From NCBI GenBank assembly GCA_020635275.1, contig JACKAA010000004.1, positions 372,001-436,000 of the forward strand: 64,000 nt of DNA, in the 5' to 3' direction. The position numbers and the translations under genes were made by a program. The notes under the pieces were generated by a model. It was not told the DNA's origin. It did no database searches and saw only the letters and a list, made by a program, of their open reading frames with translations. The stretch's first letter is position 1, and the number at the start of each line of letters is the position of its first letter. Source of the DNA: Ignavibacteriales bacterium. GTDB lineage: Bacteria; Bacteroidota; Ignavibacteria; Ignavibacteriales; Melioribacteraceae. Shown here piece after piece: positions 46,025 through 53,423 of the stretch.

Positions 46025-47392
46025 TTAATTTTTAGAATTGGTAAATCTATCTGATGTTTTTAAGATATTAATTTCACTCTTCAGATTCTCAATCATTTCT
46101 TGCTGTTCTTGAATCGCGTTAATTAATACAGCTGTAATTTTTGAATAATCAACACTTTTAAAACCATCTTCATCTGTAAAAACTATTTCGGGAATAACTT
46201 CCTCAATTTCTTGAGCAATTACACCAATTTGCTTTCTATCATTGAAGTTTTTGTTAGGGAACTGATCTTTGCGCCAATCATAATAAACACTGCGTAATTT
46301 CAAAACTTTGTTGAGACTATTTGTCATTGACTCGATATTTTTTTTGTATCTTATATCAGAAGGCCAACCACTTATATCATAAAGCGAACCGTAAATTCCT
46401 TGTGTAACTCTAAGTTTTCCGTTTATAGTAACTTGTGCACTTTGAAAATCACCATAAATTAAAGAGGATTCACCGGCATCACTATTATGAATATACAGTT
46501 TATCATCACCACTTGAAGTTTTTCCAGCTTCAAATCCAATTGCCACATTTCCTGAACCATTAGAATTATTCCTTAACGAACCACTTCCGATTGCTGTATT
46601 TTCACTATTCCCTGCAGGTGGACCAGAATCTCCACCTTTTAGGGCTTCATAACCGATAGCTGTATTGTTGTTGCCTAATGTAAATGAATACATCGAATTA
46701 TAACCGACAGCTGTATTCCATTGAGCAGTAGCTGGCACATTAGTTAATGCATTATTACCAATACCTACATTTTTTGATGAAAATTCTGGATCATCACTAT
46801 TTCCTGCATATAATCCTAAATAAAGAGCAGACTGAGTTGTTTTTCCATCGAACAAATCATCAATTGATCCACCGTTTGACAAGTCCTGCCAATTAGCAAC
46901 ACCATTTGCATCTGATACAAGGATTTTTCCAGCTGCTTGATTTCCATCATCAAGTTTTAAACTTTTTAAAGTAGCTCTTCCCAACACATTTAATACAGGA
47001 GTACTTGAAGGATTTAATGATGTACCTATTACCATTAATCCAGTTGGAAAGGTGAGTGTTGAGCCACTCAAATTCCACCATCCTGCAAGCGGACTATTAT
47101 TAAACATAAGATCACCTCTTGAATTTATCCAAATTTTATTATCCATTGTATTAGTTACGGTTCTTGCTGCAGGAGTTAAAGAAAGAGATCCAAAATGAAG
47201 GCCATTTATACTTTCATCATTAAATGTAGCGAGTATTGAACCTGCTGAATTTTTAAAGCCAATGTCAGGAACAGTAGCTTGTAATGAAAAAATATTTTTT
47301 GCTTTATCAGTTGTTAATATATCTTGAGCTTTCAAATATTTAAAGGAGGTAATAAATAGAATAGCAAAAAAGGTAATTACAAAATGTTTCAT
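46025..47392 (-). CDS. Secreted short head-repeat protein with S74 chaperone domain
   Basis: 455 residues: a signal peptide (MKHFVITFFAILFITSFKYLKAQ), a short N-terminal region (FSLQATVPDIGFKNSAGSIL), and a few head repeats (NTAIGYEALKGGDSG, NVAIGFEAGKTSSGDDKLYI). A peptidase S74 domain starts at Ser 345 (SDIRYKKNIE, IGVIAQEIEEVIPEIV) and a coiled-coil tail follows (QEQQEMIENLKSEINILK). By analogy with phage fibre chaperones the S74 part would direct trimerisation and cut itself off. AAGGA precedes the start. It is the first structural gene of module 3 and is transcribed with the Kelch-like gene behind it. Its promoter has two dyads. Confidence 0.82.
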   Translation of the reverse strand: MKHFVITFFAILFITSFKYLKAQDILTTDKAKNIFSLQATVPDIGFKNSAGSILATFNDESINGLHFGSLSLTPAARTVTNTMDNKIWINSRGDLMFNNSPLAGWWNLSGSTLTFPTGLMVIGTSLNPSSTPVLNVLGRATLKSLKLDDGNQAAGKILVSDANGVANWQDLSNGGSIDDLFDGKTTQSALYLGLYAGNSDDPEFSSKNVGIGNNALTNVPATAQWNTAVGYNSMYSFTLGNNNTAIGYEALKGGDSGPPAGNSENTAIGSGSLRNNSNGSGNVAIGFEAGKTSSGDDKLYIHNSDAGESSLIYGDFQSAQVTINGKLRVTQGIYGSLYDISGWPSDIRYKKNIESMTNSLNKVLKLRSVYYDWRKDQFPNKNFNDRKQIGVIAQEIEEVIPEIVFTDEDGFKSVDYSKITAVLINAIQEQQEMIENLKSEINILKTSDRFTNSKN

Positions 47393-47421
47393 ATTAGATT
47401 CCTTGTCTATTTTACATCAAA

Positions 47422-47517
47422 AATCTAATCCAAAGAATCTGTGTATTCAACTACCTGTAAGTGCAGTTTTTAGGTAAAAACTATATAAAAATGCTATTTA
47501 CCTATCTTTAGTGGTAG
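47422..47517 (-). promoter_or_regulatory. Promoter with two dyad operators for the S74/Kelch operon
   Basis: The proximal dyad CTACCTGTAAGTGCAG (47451-47466, plus reading) abuts -35 TTGAAT (47445-47450, minus), then a 17-bp spacer and -10 TAGATT (47422-47427). The distal dyad CTATCTTTAGTGGTAG (47502-47517) lies 51 bp further upstream. This module 3 promoter shares the double-site design of module 1 despite little other sequence similarity, which argues that the spacing is functional. Confidence 0.68.
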
Positions 47518-47548
47518 TATAATAAAGTTAGAAGTTAAAATATGATTA

Positions 47549-48187
47549 TTAAGAAATGAAACCTTTACTTTTTGCAATAGATATTGCACTTACATGAGAG
47601 TTGACTTGCATTTTTGTATAAATATTTCTGATATGATATCTTACTGTGTGAACACTTATAAATAAATCATCTGCAATTTTTTTGTAAACCATACCTTTTG
47701 AAATTTTTGTTAGAATTTCTTTTTCACGTTCAGTAAGATCTATATGTTTATCATTTTTTTTAGGCGATGAATCCCTCATAATATTTATTAATTTATTAGC
47801 AATACTTGGATTCATTGGTGATCCGCCTTCATTGGCATCTTTAATTGCATCAATAATTTGAACGGGAGTTGTAGTTTTTAATAAATAACCTGTTGCTCCG
47901 GCCATCAATGCATCAAATATATTTTTATTATCTTCATAAACAGTAAGCATAACAATATTTACATTTTTATGAATAGCTTTTATTTTAGCAATACCTTCAA
48001 TACCGCTCATTCCTTTAAGTTGAATATCTAATAATATTACATCAGGATTAAGAGAGGGAAGTTCTTTAAATAGTTTTTCACAAGAATCATAACTATGCTT
48101 GCAAATATAATCCGGAGTTCCATCAATTAGTGCAACTAGCCCTTCTCTAATAGATTTAATATCTTCAACAACAATTACATTTATCAT
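47549..48187 (-). CDS. NarL/LuxR-type response regulator, module 3
   Basis: 212 residues. The receiver has E8/D9, D54 (VILLDIQLKG, where the usual Pro is Lys), T82 and K104. The LuxR HTH has LTEREKEILTKISKG and recognition helix HTVRYHIRNIYTKM. It starts 36 bp after the kinase stop. The first structural promoter of the module starts 30-150 bp beyond its stop. The recognition helix is nearly the same as in the other two regulators (TVRYHI(K/R)NIY), so cross-recognition of operators among modules is expected. Confidence 0.92.
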   Translation of the reverse strand: MINVIVVEDIKSIREGLVALIDGTPDYICKHSYDSCEKLFKELPSLNPDVILLDIQLKGMSGIEGIAKIKAIHKNVNIVMLTVYEDNKNIFDALMAGATGYLLKTTTPVQIIDAIKDANEGGSPMNPSIANKLINIMRDSSPKKNDKHIDLTEREKEILTKISKGMVYKKIADDLFISVHTVRYHIRNIYTKMQVNSHVSAISIAKSKGFIS

Positions 48188-48223
48188 AATTATTAGTGTT
48201 TATAATTACACAAATAAAATTTA

Positions 48224-51118
48224 TTAAATATTACCAGAAAATTGAATAGTTGTACCTTCATTAATTTCAGAATCTATCTGCAGATTACCCCCAATTTTTT
48301 CAGCTCTTTCCTTCATATTAAGTAATCCATTTCCACTTTTATGATTCGATAAATCAAAACCAATCCCATCATCGACTAATTTAATTATGAAATTTCGTCC
48401 GTTCTGAATTACTTCTAAAACTAAGTTTGAACAATTACTGTATTTTAGTGAATTATTTATTGCTTCCTTAAATATTAAAAATAGATGCTGCCTAAACTCC
48501 ATGGGTAATCTAATATCGTTTAATTTATCAATATTTTTAATTTCAAAAGAAATGTCTGCTTGATTAAATATTTCAAAATAAGATTCAGGTAAACGCAAAA
48601 GTAAATCTTTAAGTGAGTCCTTACTTGGATTAACTAACCAGACAATGTCGCTCATATTTCCGACAAGTGAGCGGGCAGTAACAGAAATATTACTAACACC
48701 TTTTTTATAGTCTTCAATTTTATTATTTGGATTTGAATTTAGTAATTCACTTAGAATATTTATTTCAGATAATCCAGCACCAATTGAATCATGTAAATCA
48801 GTTGAAATTTTTGTCCTTATTTTTTCAACGGCTAATAAATTTCTGTATCTGTATGAAACTAAAAAAGCAATAAATAAAATTATTGAAGCCGTTGAAAGTA
48901 AATAAAACCACCAAGTTTCCCACCATGCCGGACTAATTACAAATGAAAGGGAAGCGGGTTCACTCCAATATCCCCATTCATTGCCTGCTTTAACTTCAAA
49001 AGTATAATTTCCATCATCAAGGTTTGTGTAATTAGAGAAAGTTTCTTGTGTCTCAATCCAATTATTATCTAAACCAGATAATCTAAATTTGTATTTGATT
49101 TTTTCAGGTGCTGAAAGATTTATTCCAGTATAATTAAATCTGAGAAAATTTTCATCATAATTTAAATTTGCACCACTAGCAAATTTATCTAATGAATATT
49201 CTTCATTAAATAATTCAATTGCAGAAATGTAAATTTTGGGCGGTGCAGTAATCGGCTTATCTCTATTTGGATTATATTTTGTAATTCCAAATAATGTACC
49301 TATCCACAGATTGTCTTCATCATCAACAAATGTTCCTTCATGTGTTATATCATTTCCAATCAATCCATCTTTTTTATGCAATTGTCTTATAGTAATTGAA
49401 TCTTTTATACCATTTAAAATATTGAGACCATTATATGTTGAAACAAAAATTCTTCCATTACTATCTTCAGAAATATCAGCAATAGAGTTATTACTTAAAC
49501 CGTCATTAACATCAATTGTATCAGTTACAATGCCATTTGAAAGAATATTCAAGCCCTTAAGTGTTCCAACCAAAATTGTTCCATTTTTTCTTACATGGGT
49601 TGTATTTACTAAGTTATCACTTAAACCATTTTCAGCGGTATAAAAAGTAAATTCATTATTTTTATAAATAGCTAATCCATACAGTGAGCCAAAGATTAAA
49701 GATCCATCTTTCCCATTTGAAATCGAAAAAATACTTTTACCGCCTAATCCTTCACCCAATTTTTCTGTTATTTTATTCGACTCGTCAATTTGTACTTTAC
49801 CATTTCTTAATAAAATTATTCCGTTTTGTGTCCCAAGTATTATTTCACCCAAATTTGTTTCTTCAATTGCATAAACCTGACTAATATCAATATCATTATC
49901 CAAATTGAAATTTATTATATCCCCATTGTTAATTATGCTAAATCCACTTTTTGAACCGACTAAGATTTCACCTTTTTTACTTTCCTTTAAAACTCTTATA
50001 AAATTCCCAATAAGACCATTTTTTGAGTTTAAAACTTTATACTTATTATCTTTCGAAATTATTAAACCGTTTTCGGAACCAAAATAGAAAGTGCCATCCT
50101 TTGCTTTTAATATTGACCAAATACTTTCATTGGGCAGTCCAGTTGATTTATTATAATTAACAATACTCTCATTTGGATTATATATGCTTACACCATTTCC
50201 ATTCGTCCCAAAATAAATTATTCCATTTTTATCCTCTAAAACACTCCAGCAATTATTAAACGCCAAACCATTTTTTTCTGAAATTATTTCAATCTGATTG
50301 TTTTTTTCAACTATAATTCCATTTGCAGTAGCTGAATAAAATGTTCCATCATTAGAGATATGCATTCTGAAAGCAAAAATATTTTTATGCGTGGCGAGAT
50401 TGATAAGATTTGTTATTTTTCCATTTATGAATTTATGAATACCTTTATATGAATTAATATAAACAGTTCCCTTATTGTTTCCACCAATTCCAATAAGTAA
50501 ATTATGATTAAGACCATCATTTGTTGTATAATTTTTTAATGAACCATTTTTTAAAACAAATAAACCACTTTGTGATGCAAAAAATATTTCACCTTTACTA
50601 TTCTCAAAAATATCTCTAACTCCATAATTTGGTCCTTTAGGATATCCAATTTCAATTCCCCAATCAGAAACTTTATCATTTTTTAATTTATTAATATTTC
50701 CGCCTGCAGAAGAAATAATTATATCATTGTTTTTCAAAACATAAATACTTGTAACAGCATTACTTAGTAAACCATTTGAATTATTTAATGTGTCAAGTTT
50801 GCTATTATCATATATTAAAACCCCTCCTTGGTAACATCCAATATATATTTTCCCATCATAGCCTTCTTTTATGTCAATTACTGCAGAAGATAATAATCCA
50901 TTGTGAGTTTGGATATTTTCAAAATTTATTCCGTCCCATTTACTAACTCCATCATAAGTTCCAAACCAGATATATCCTTTGCTATCTTGAAACATACATG
51001 AAATTTGACCTTGAACTAAACCATCATCAGTTGTTAGATGCTTATGGATTTTAATTTGAGGGAAAATTACAAACGGTGCAAAAATTAAATAAAATATAAT
51101 TTTTAAAGTTAATTCCAC
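48224..51118 (-). CDS. Propeller/Y_Y_Y sensor histidine kinase, module 3
   Basis: 964 residues, closest to the module 1 kinase: HKHLTTDDGLVQGQISCMFQ and GPNYGVRDIFENSKGEIFFA have direct counterparts there. A signal/anchor segment (IIFYLIFAPFVIFP) precedes about 600 residues of propeller units. Then come a Y_Y_Y domain (LDDGNYTFEVKAGNEWGYWS), a transmembrane helix (WWFYLLSTASIILFIAFLVS), HisKA_3 with phospho-His 776 (TDLHDSIGAGLSEI), and HATPase (NSLKYSN, VDDGIGFD, GNGLLNM). It sits at the upstream end of the whole three-module locus, and no further gene of the system is seen beyond it. The signal is probably an extracellular or periplasmic polymer or surface state. No enzyme gene nearby points to a specific sugar. 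Confidence 0.93.
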   Translation of the reverse strand: MELTLKIIFYLIFAPFVIFPQIKIHKHLTTDDGLVQGQISCMFQDSKGYIWFGTYDGVSKWDGINFENIQTHNGLLSSAVIDIKEGYDGKIYIGCYQGGVLIYDNSKLDTLNNSNGLLSNAVTSIYVLKNNDIIISSAGGNINKLKNDKVSDWGIEIGYPKGPNYGVRDIFENSKGEIFFASQSGLFVLKNGSLKNYTTNDGLNHNLLIGIGGNNKGTVYINSYKGIHKFINGKITNLINLATHKNIFAFRMHISNDGTFYSATANGIIVEKNNQIEIISEKNGLAFNNCWSVLEDKNGIIYFGTNGNGVSIYNPNESIVNYNKSTGLPNESIWSILKAKDGTFYFGSENGLIISKDNKYKVLNSKNGLIGNFIRVLKESKKGEILVGSKSGFSIINNGDIINFNLDNDIDISQVYAIEETNLGEIILGTQNGIILLRNGKVQIDESNKITEKLGEGLGGKSIFSISNGKDGSLIFGSLYGLAIYKNNEFTFYTAENGLSDNLVNTTHVRKNGTILVGTLKGLNILSNGIVTDTIDVNDGLSNNSIADISEDSNGRIFVSTYNGLNILNGIKDSITIRQLHKKDGLIGNDITHEGTFVDDEDNLWIGTLFGITKYNPNRDKPITAPPKIYISAIELFNEEYSLDKFASGANLNYDENFLRFNYTGINLSAPEKIKYKFRLSGLDNNWIETQETFSNYTNLDDGNYTFEVKAGNEWGYWSEPASLSFVISPAWWETWWFYLLSTASIILFIAFLVSYRYRNLLAVEKIRTKISTDLHDSIGAGLSEINILSELLNSNPNNKIEDYKKGVSNISVTARSLVGNMSDIVWLVNPSKDSLKDLLLRLPESYFEIFNQADISFEIKNIDKLNDIRLPMEFRQHLFLIFKEAINNSLKYSNCSNLVLEVIQNGRNFIIKLVDDGIGFDLSNHKSGNGLLNMKERAEKIGGNLQIDSEINEGTTIQFSGNI

Positions 51119-51202
51119 TTATAATAATTGTTTAAATGATTATTACGAATGAAAATAATACTTAATGTAGAATTTATCAACTTAGATTAAATTTTGAAAA
51201 GC

Positions 51203-51231
51203 AAAAAAAAAAGTCCGGCAGAACCGGACTT
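51203..51231 (-). terminator. Intrinsic terminator of the Cys-rich protein gene
   Basis: AAGTCCGG and CCGGACTT form a perfect 8-bp stem with a 5-nt loop (51211-51231). The minus strand continues with ten T's. It lies about 21 bp after the stop at 51253. Confidence 0.92.
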
Positions 51232-51252
51232 AAATTTAAGTTTTACATAAAT

Positions 51253-51759
51253 CTAAGATTTAGCACATCCATCACAATTACAACTTTCCGGATGTTTTTC
51301 GTGCATATTTTTCATTTCAGCTTTTGCCATCTTACAATGATTGCATGAACAATCTGCTGGATGAGCATCTGACATTTTTTTTGTTCCTTCTTTCATTTCT
51401 CCCTTAGCAGAACACATTCCGCAACTACAATCAGCAGAATGCTTTTTATCCATTTTTTCACCATGCTTGTGCATTTTTGACATTTTATCATGCATCTGAC
51501 ATTTTTCACAATCACATCCTTTTGGATGTTCACTTTTCATTTCATTTGCTTTAGATACCGTCTTGCACGCGTCACAAGTACATCCTTCTGGGTGTGACAT
51601 TTTTTCCATCTTCATTTCTTTTGCTTGCTCAGTTACTTTTTCAACTTCTTTTTCGACTTTTACTTTTGTTTCTTTTACCGTATTTTCTACTTGAGCTAAT
51701 AATAAATTAGTTGAAAATAATAACAGTGATAAAACGAGAAAAACTTTAATTTTGTTCAT
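51253..51759 (-). CDS. Secreted Cys-rich protein with five HPxxCxCxxC repeats
   Basis: 168 residues: a signal peptide (MNKIKVFLVLSLLLFSTNLLLAQ), a Lys/Glu-rich stretch, and five copies of H-(P/S)-x-x-C-x-C-x2-C. The copies are HPEGCTCDAC, HPKGCDCEKC, HSADCSCGMC, HPADCSCNHC and HPESCNCDGC, with Cys at 60/62/65, 82/84/87, 111/113/116, 137/139/142 and 160/162/165. His and Met residues are abundant between them (MHDKMSKMHKHGEKM). This composition predicts a periplasmic soft-metal (Cu, Zn, Ag or Cd) binding protein; disulfides are an alternative. I recognise no named family. It has its own terminator and faces a divergent TPR gene. Confidence 0.7.
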   Translation of the reverse strand: MNKIKVFLVLSLLLFSTNLLLAQVENTVKETKVKVEKEVEKVTEQAKEMKMEKMSHPEGCTCDACKTVSKANEMKSEHPKGCDCEKCQMHDKMSKMHKHGEKMDKKHSADCSCGMCSAKGEMKEGTKKMSDAHPADCSCNHCKMAKAEMKNMHEKHPESCNCDGCAKS

Positions 51760-51894
51760 TTGGATCTCCTATTTAAGGTTAAAAATTTACTATTCGATAA
51801 TAAGTAGATAAATTATCCTATTCAAGTGAATATTATTAGCATTTTATAACGTAATTGTAAAATTTTTATAACAATCATTTTTTAGGGAATATTA

Positions 51895-52497
51895 ATGAAA
51901 ATCAAACCAGTTTTTATATACATTTCTTTATTTATCATCGTAATTGTTTCTTTAATTCTATTTTCAAATCAATCGAACTCTGAAAAAAACGCAAATGAAA
52001 TTTCTGAAAATTCTCAGATGCCAAATGATGAAGTACATAAATCCATGATGCAAAAAGGTTCTCCCAACAGCGGTAATGTAAGTAATTCATTCAAGCAAAA
52101 ATTAGATGATCTTAAAAAATTTGTTGAAGAAAATCCCTCTGATACATCAAAAATTAAGGAATATGCTGACTTACTCTCAGCTGCTCACAATCCCGAAAAG
52201 GCAATTGAACTATACAATCACATTTTAACGATTGATAAAAATAGGATAGATATTTTATCTTCGATGGCAATTACTTATTTCAATAAAAATGATTTTATAA
52301 GTGCAAAAAAATATTTTGAAGAAATAATTGAAGTTGATCCGCAAAATGTAGAAGCACAATATAATATTGGAGTAGTTGATGCAAGAATTGGTGATATTAA
52401 TGCGGCAAGAAAACAATGGGAAGATTTAGTTGCAAACCACCCAAACACAAAAATGTCTGACATGGCTAAAGAATCAATTGAAAAATTAAAGAAATAA
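51895..52497 (+). CDS. Membrane-anchored TPR protein
   Basis: 200 residues with AGGGA before the ATG. An N-terminal transmembrane segment (FIYISLFIIVIVSLILFS, about 6-23) is followed by a polar linker and three to four tetratricopeptide units from about 75. These read NPEKAIELYNHILTIDKNRI, DILSSMAITYFNKNDFISAK and DPQNVEAQYNIGVVDARIGD. The rest faces the periplasm or cytoplasm depending on topology. TPR proteins are scaffolds for protein complexes, and similar small ones accompany cytochrome c maturation (NrfG/CcmH-like). No partner gene is adjacent. It is divergent from the Cys-rich protein gene across 135 bp. Confidence 0.8.
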   Translation: MKIKPVFIYISLFIIVIVSLILFSNQSNSEKNANEISENSQMPNDEVHKSMMQKGSPNSGNVSNSFKQKLDDLKKFVEENPSDTSKIKEYADLLSAAHNPEKAIELYNHILTIDKNRIDILSSMAITYFNKNDFISAKKYFEEIIEVDPQNVEAQYNIGVVDARIGDINAARKQWEDLVANHPNTKMSDMAKESIEKLKK

Positions 52498-52607
52498 TAT
52501 TCTCGAAAAATTAAGTATCAATAATAATATTACTTATTAAATTATTTTCAACTATTTCAATATATTTATTAGTTATATGCTAAATCAAATCAAAGAAAGA
52601 TAATATC

Positions 52608-53189
52608 ATGACAAAGCTATTTAATAAAGTTCAGCAATTACTTGAGAAATATTCTACTGGAAGAATTTTAATAATTCTATTCGTAATTACTCAAATAGTA
52701 TATTTACTAATGTTACTTTATACTATTCCTAATTTAATGAGTTATGCAAATGGGATGAAAATTCTTGATCTAATGCCAACTGGTTATAGTGTCGATTATG
52801 CAAAAAGTTTGTTTTATGAATTAGGTATTGTAGGTAGAGATTATTATTTATTTAGACAAATTCCAGTTGATATGATCTATCCATTTCTATTTGCTGTAAC
52901 ATATTCATTATTACTAACCTATCTGTTCAAGAGTAGTTTTACTCCTGAGAGTAAAATACACTATTTAAGTATTCTTCCACTATTTGGTGGTTTCTTTGAT
53001 TACTTGGAGAATATTGGAATAATATTAATGTTGTCAAACTATCCAAAATTCTTAGATCTTTTAGCTAATGTGACAAATCTATTTTCAATATTAAAAAGTA
53101 TCAGCACAACACTGTTCTTTATTTCATTAGTTGTTGGAATAGTTGGTTTTATCAGTAAAAAGTTTAAGAAAACACAAAGTCGCATATAA
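52608..53189 (+). CDS. Four-helix membrane protein, possible integron cassette cargo
   Basis: 193 residues, not assigned to a named family. About four transmembrane helices are visible: ILIILFVITQIVYLLMLLYT (20-39), DMIYPFLFAVTYSLLLTYLF (about 88-107), a segment near LSILPLFGGFFDYLENIGII, and TTLFFISLVVGIVGFI near the C-terminus; the tail is basic (KKFKKTQSRI). It stands alone between genes of unrelated function. The stop codon overlaps an attC-like half-site (ATATAAC...CTCAAGC), and GTTATATGC lies 30 bp before its start, as in cassettes from sedentary integrons. This origin is an inference from short motifs. Confidence 0.6.
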   Translation: MTKLFNKVQQLLEKYSTGRILIILFVITQIVYLLMLLYTIPNLMSYANGMKILDLMPTGYSVDYAKSLFYELGIVGRDYYLFRQIPVDMIYPFLFAVTYSLLLTYLFKSSFTPESKIHYLSILPLFGGFFDYLENIGIILMLSNYPKFLDLLANVTNLFSILKSISTTLFFISLVVGIVGFISKKFKKTQSRI

Positions 53190-53252
53190 CCAGCCGCTCA
53201 AGCCGAATGCCGTTTTAAATTGCTTGGAATTTGTAAAAATTAAGTGTTATAG
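53183..53252 (+). other. attC-like recombination site remnant
   Basis: CATATAAC (53183-53190) overlaps the stop codon, followed by GCTCAAGC (53196-53203), an AT-rich middle, GCTTGGA (53222-53228) and GTTATAG (53246-53252). The order R-L-L-R and the motifs TAAC...GCTCAAGCC match the left half of integron attC sites well. The right half is degenerate (spacer 17 instead of about 6 nt). No integrase gene is in the window. Confidence 0.35.
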
Positions 53253-53423
53253 TTTTATTTAAGTACGCATTTCAGTGAAGTGCAATTTACATTTGTGCTG
53301 TTTACTATTTTATATTTGTTCTAAAATTTATTGTGAATATATAATTCAGCATTTGGGATATGCTAAATATTACAGATTATTGCTAAAAGTTTACTACTGA
53401 TTTTATTTACTTCTAAATGAATT

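Noticed and set aside
23561..47392. A prophage, because of S74 chaperone and tail-fibre-like proteins
   Set aside because: No capsid, portal, terminase, baseplate or integrase gene is near; all fibre proteins have signal peptides and share promoters with FG-GAP and Kelch proteins.
53190..53423. A tRNA or structured RNA in the spacer after the four-helix membrane protein
   Set aside because: No cloverleaf or TTCGAATCC-like T-loop is present; the only recognisable pattern is the attC-like half-site.
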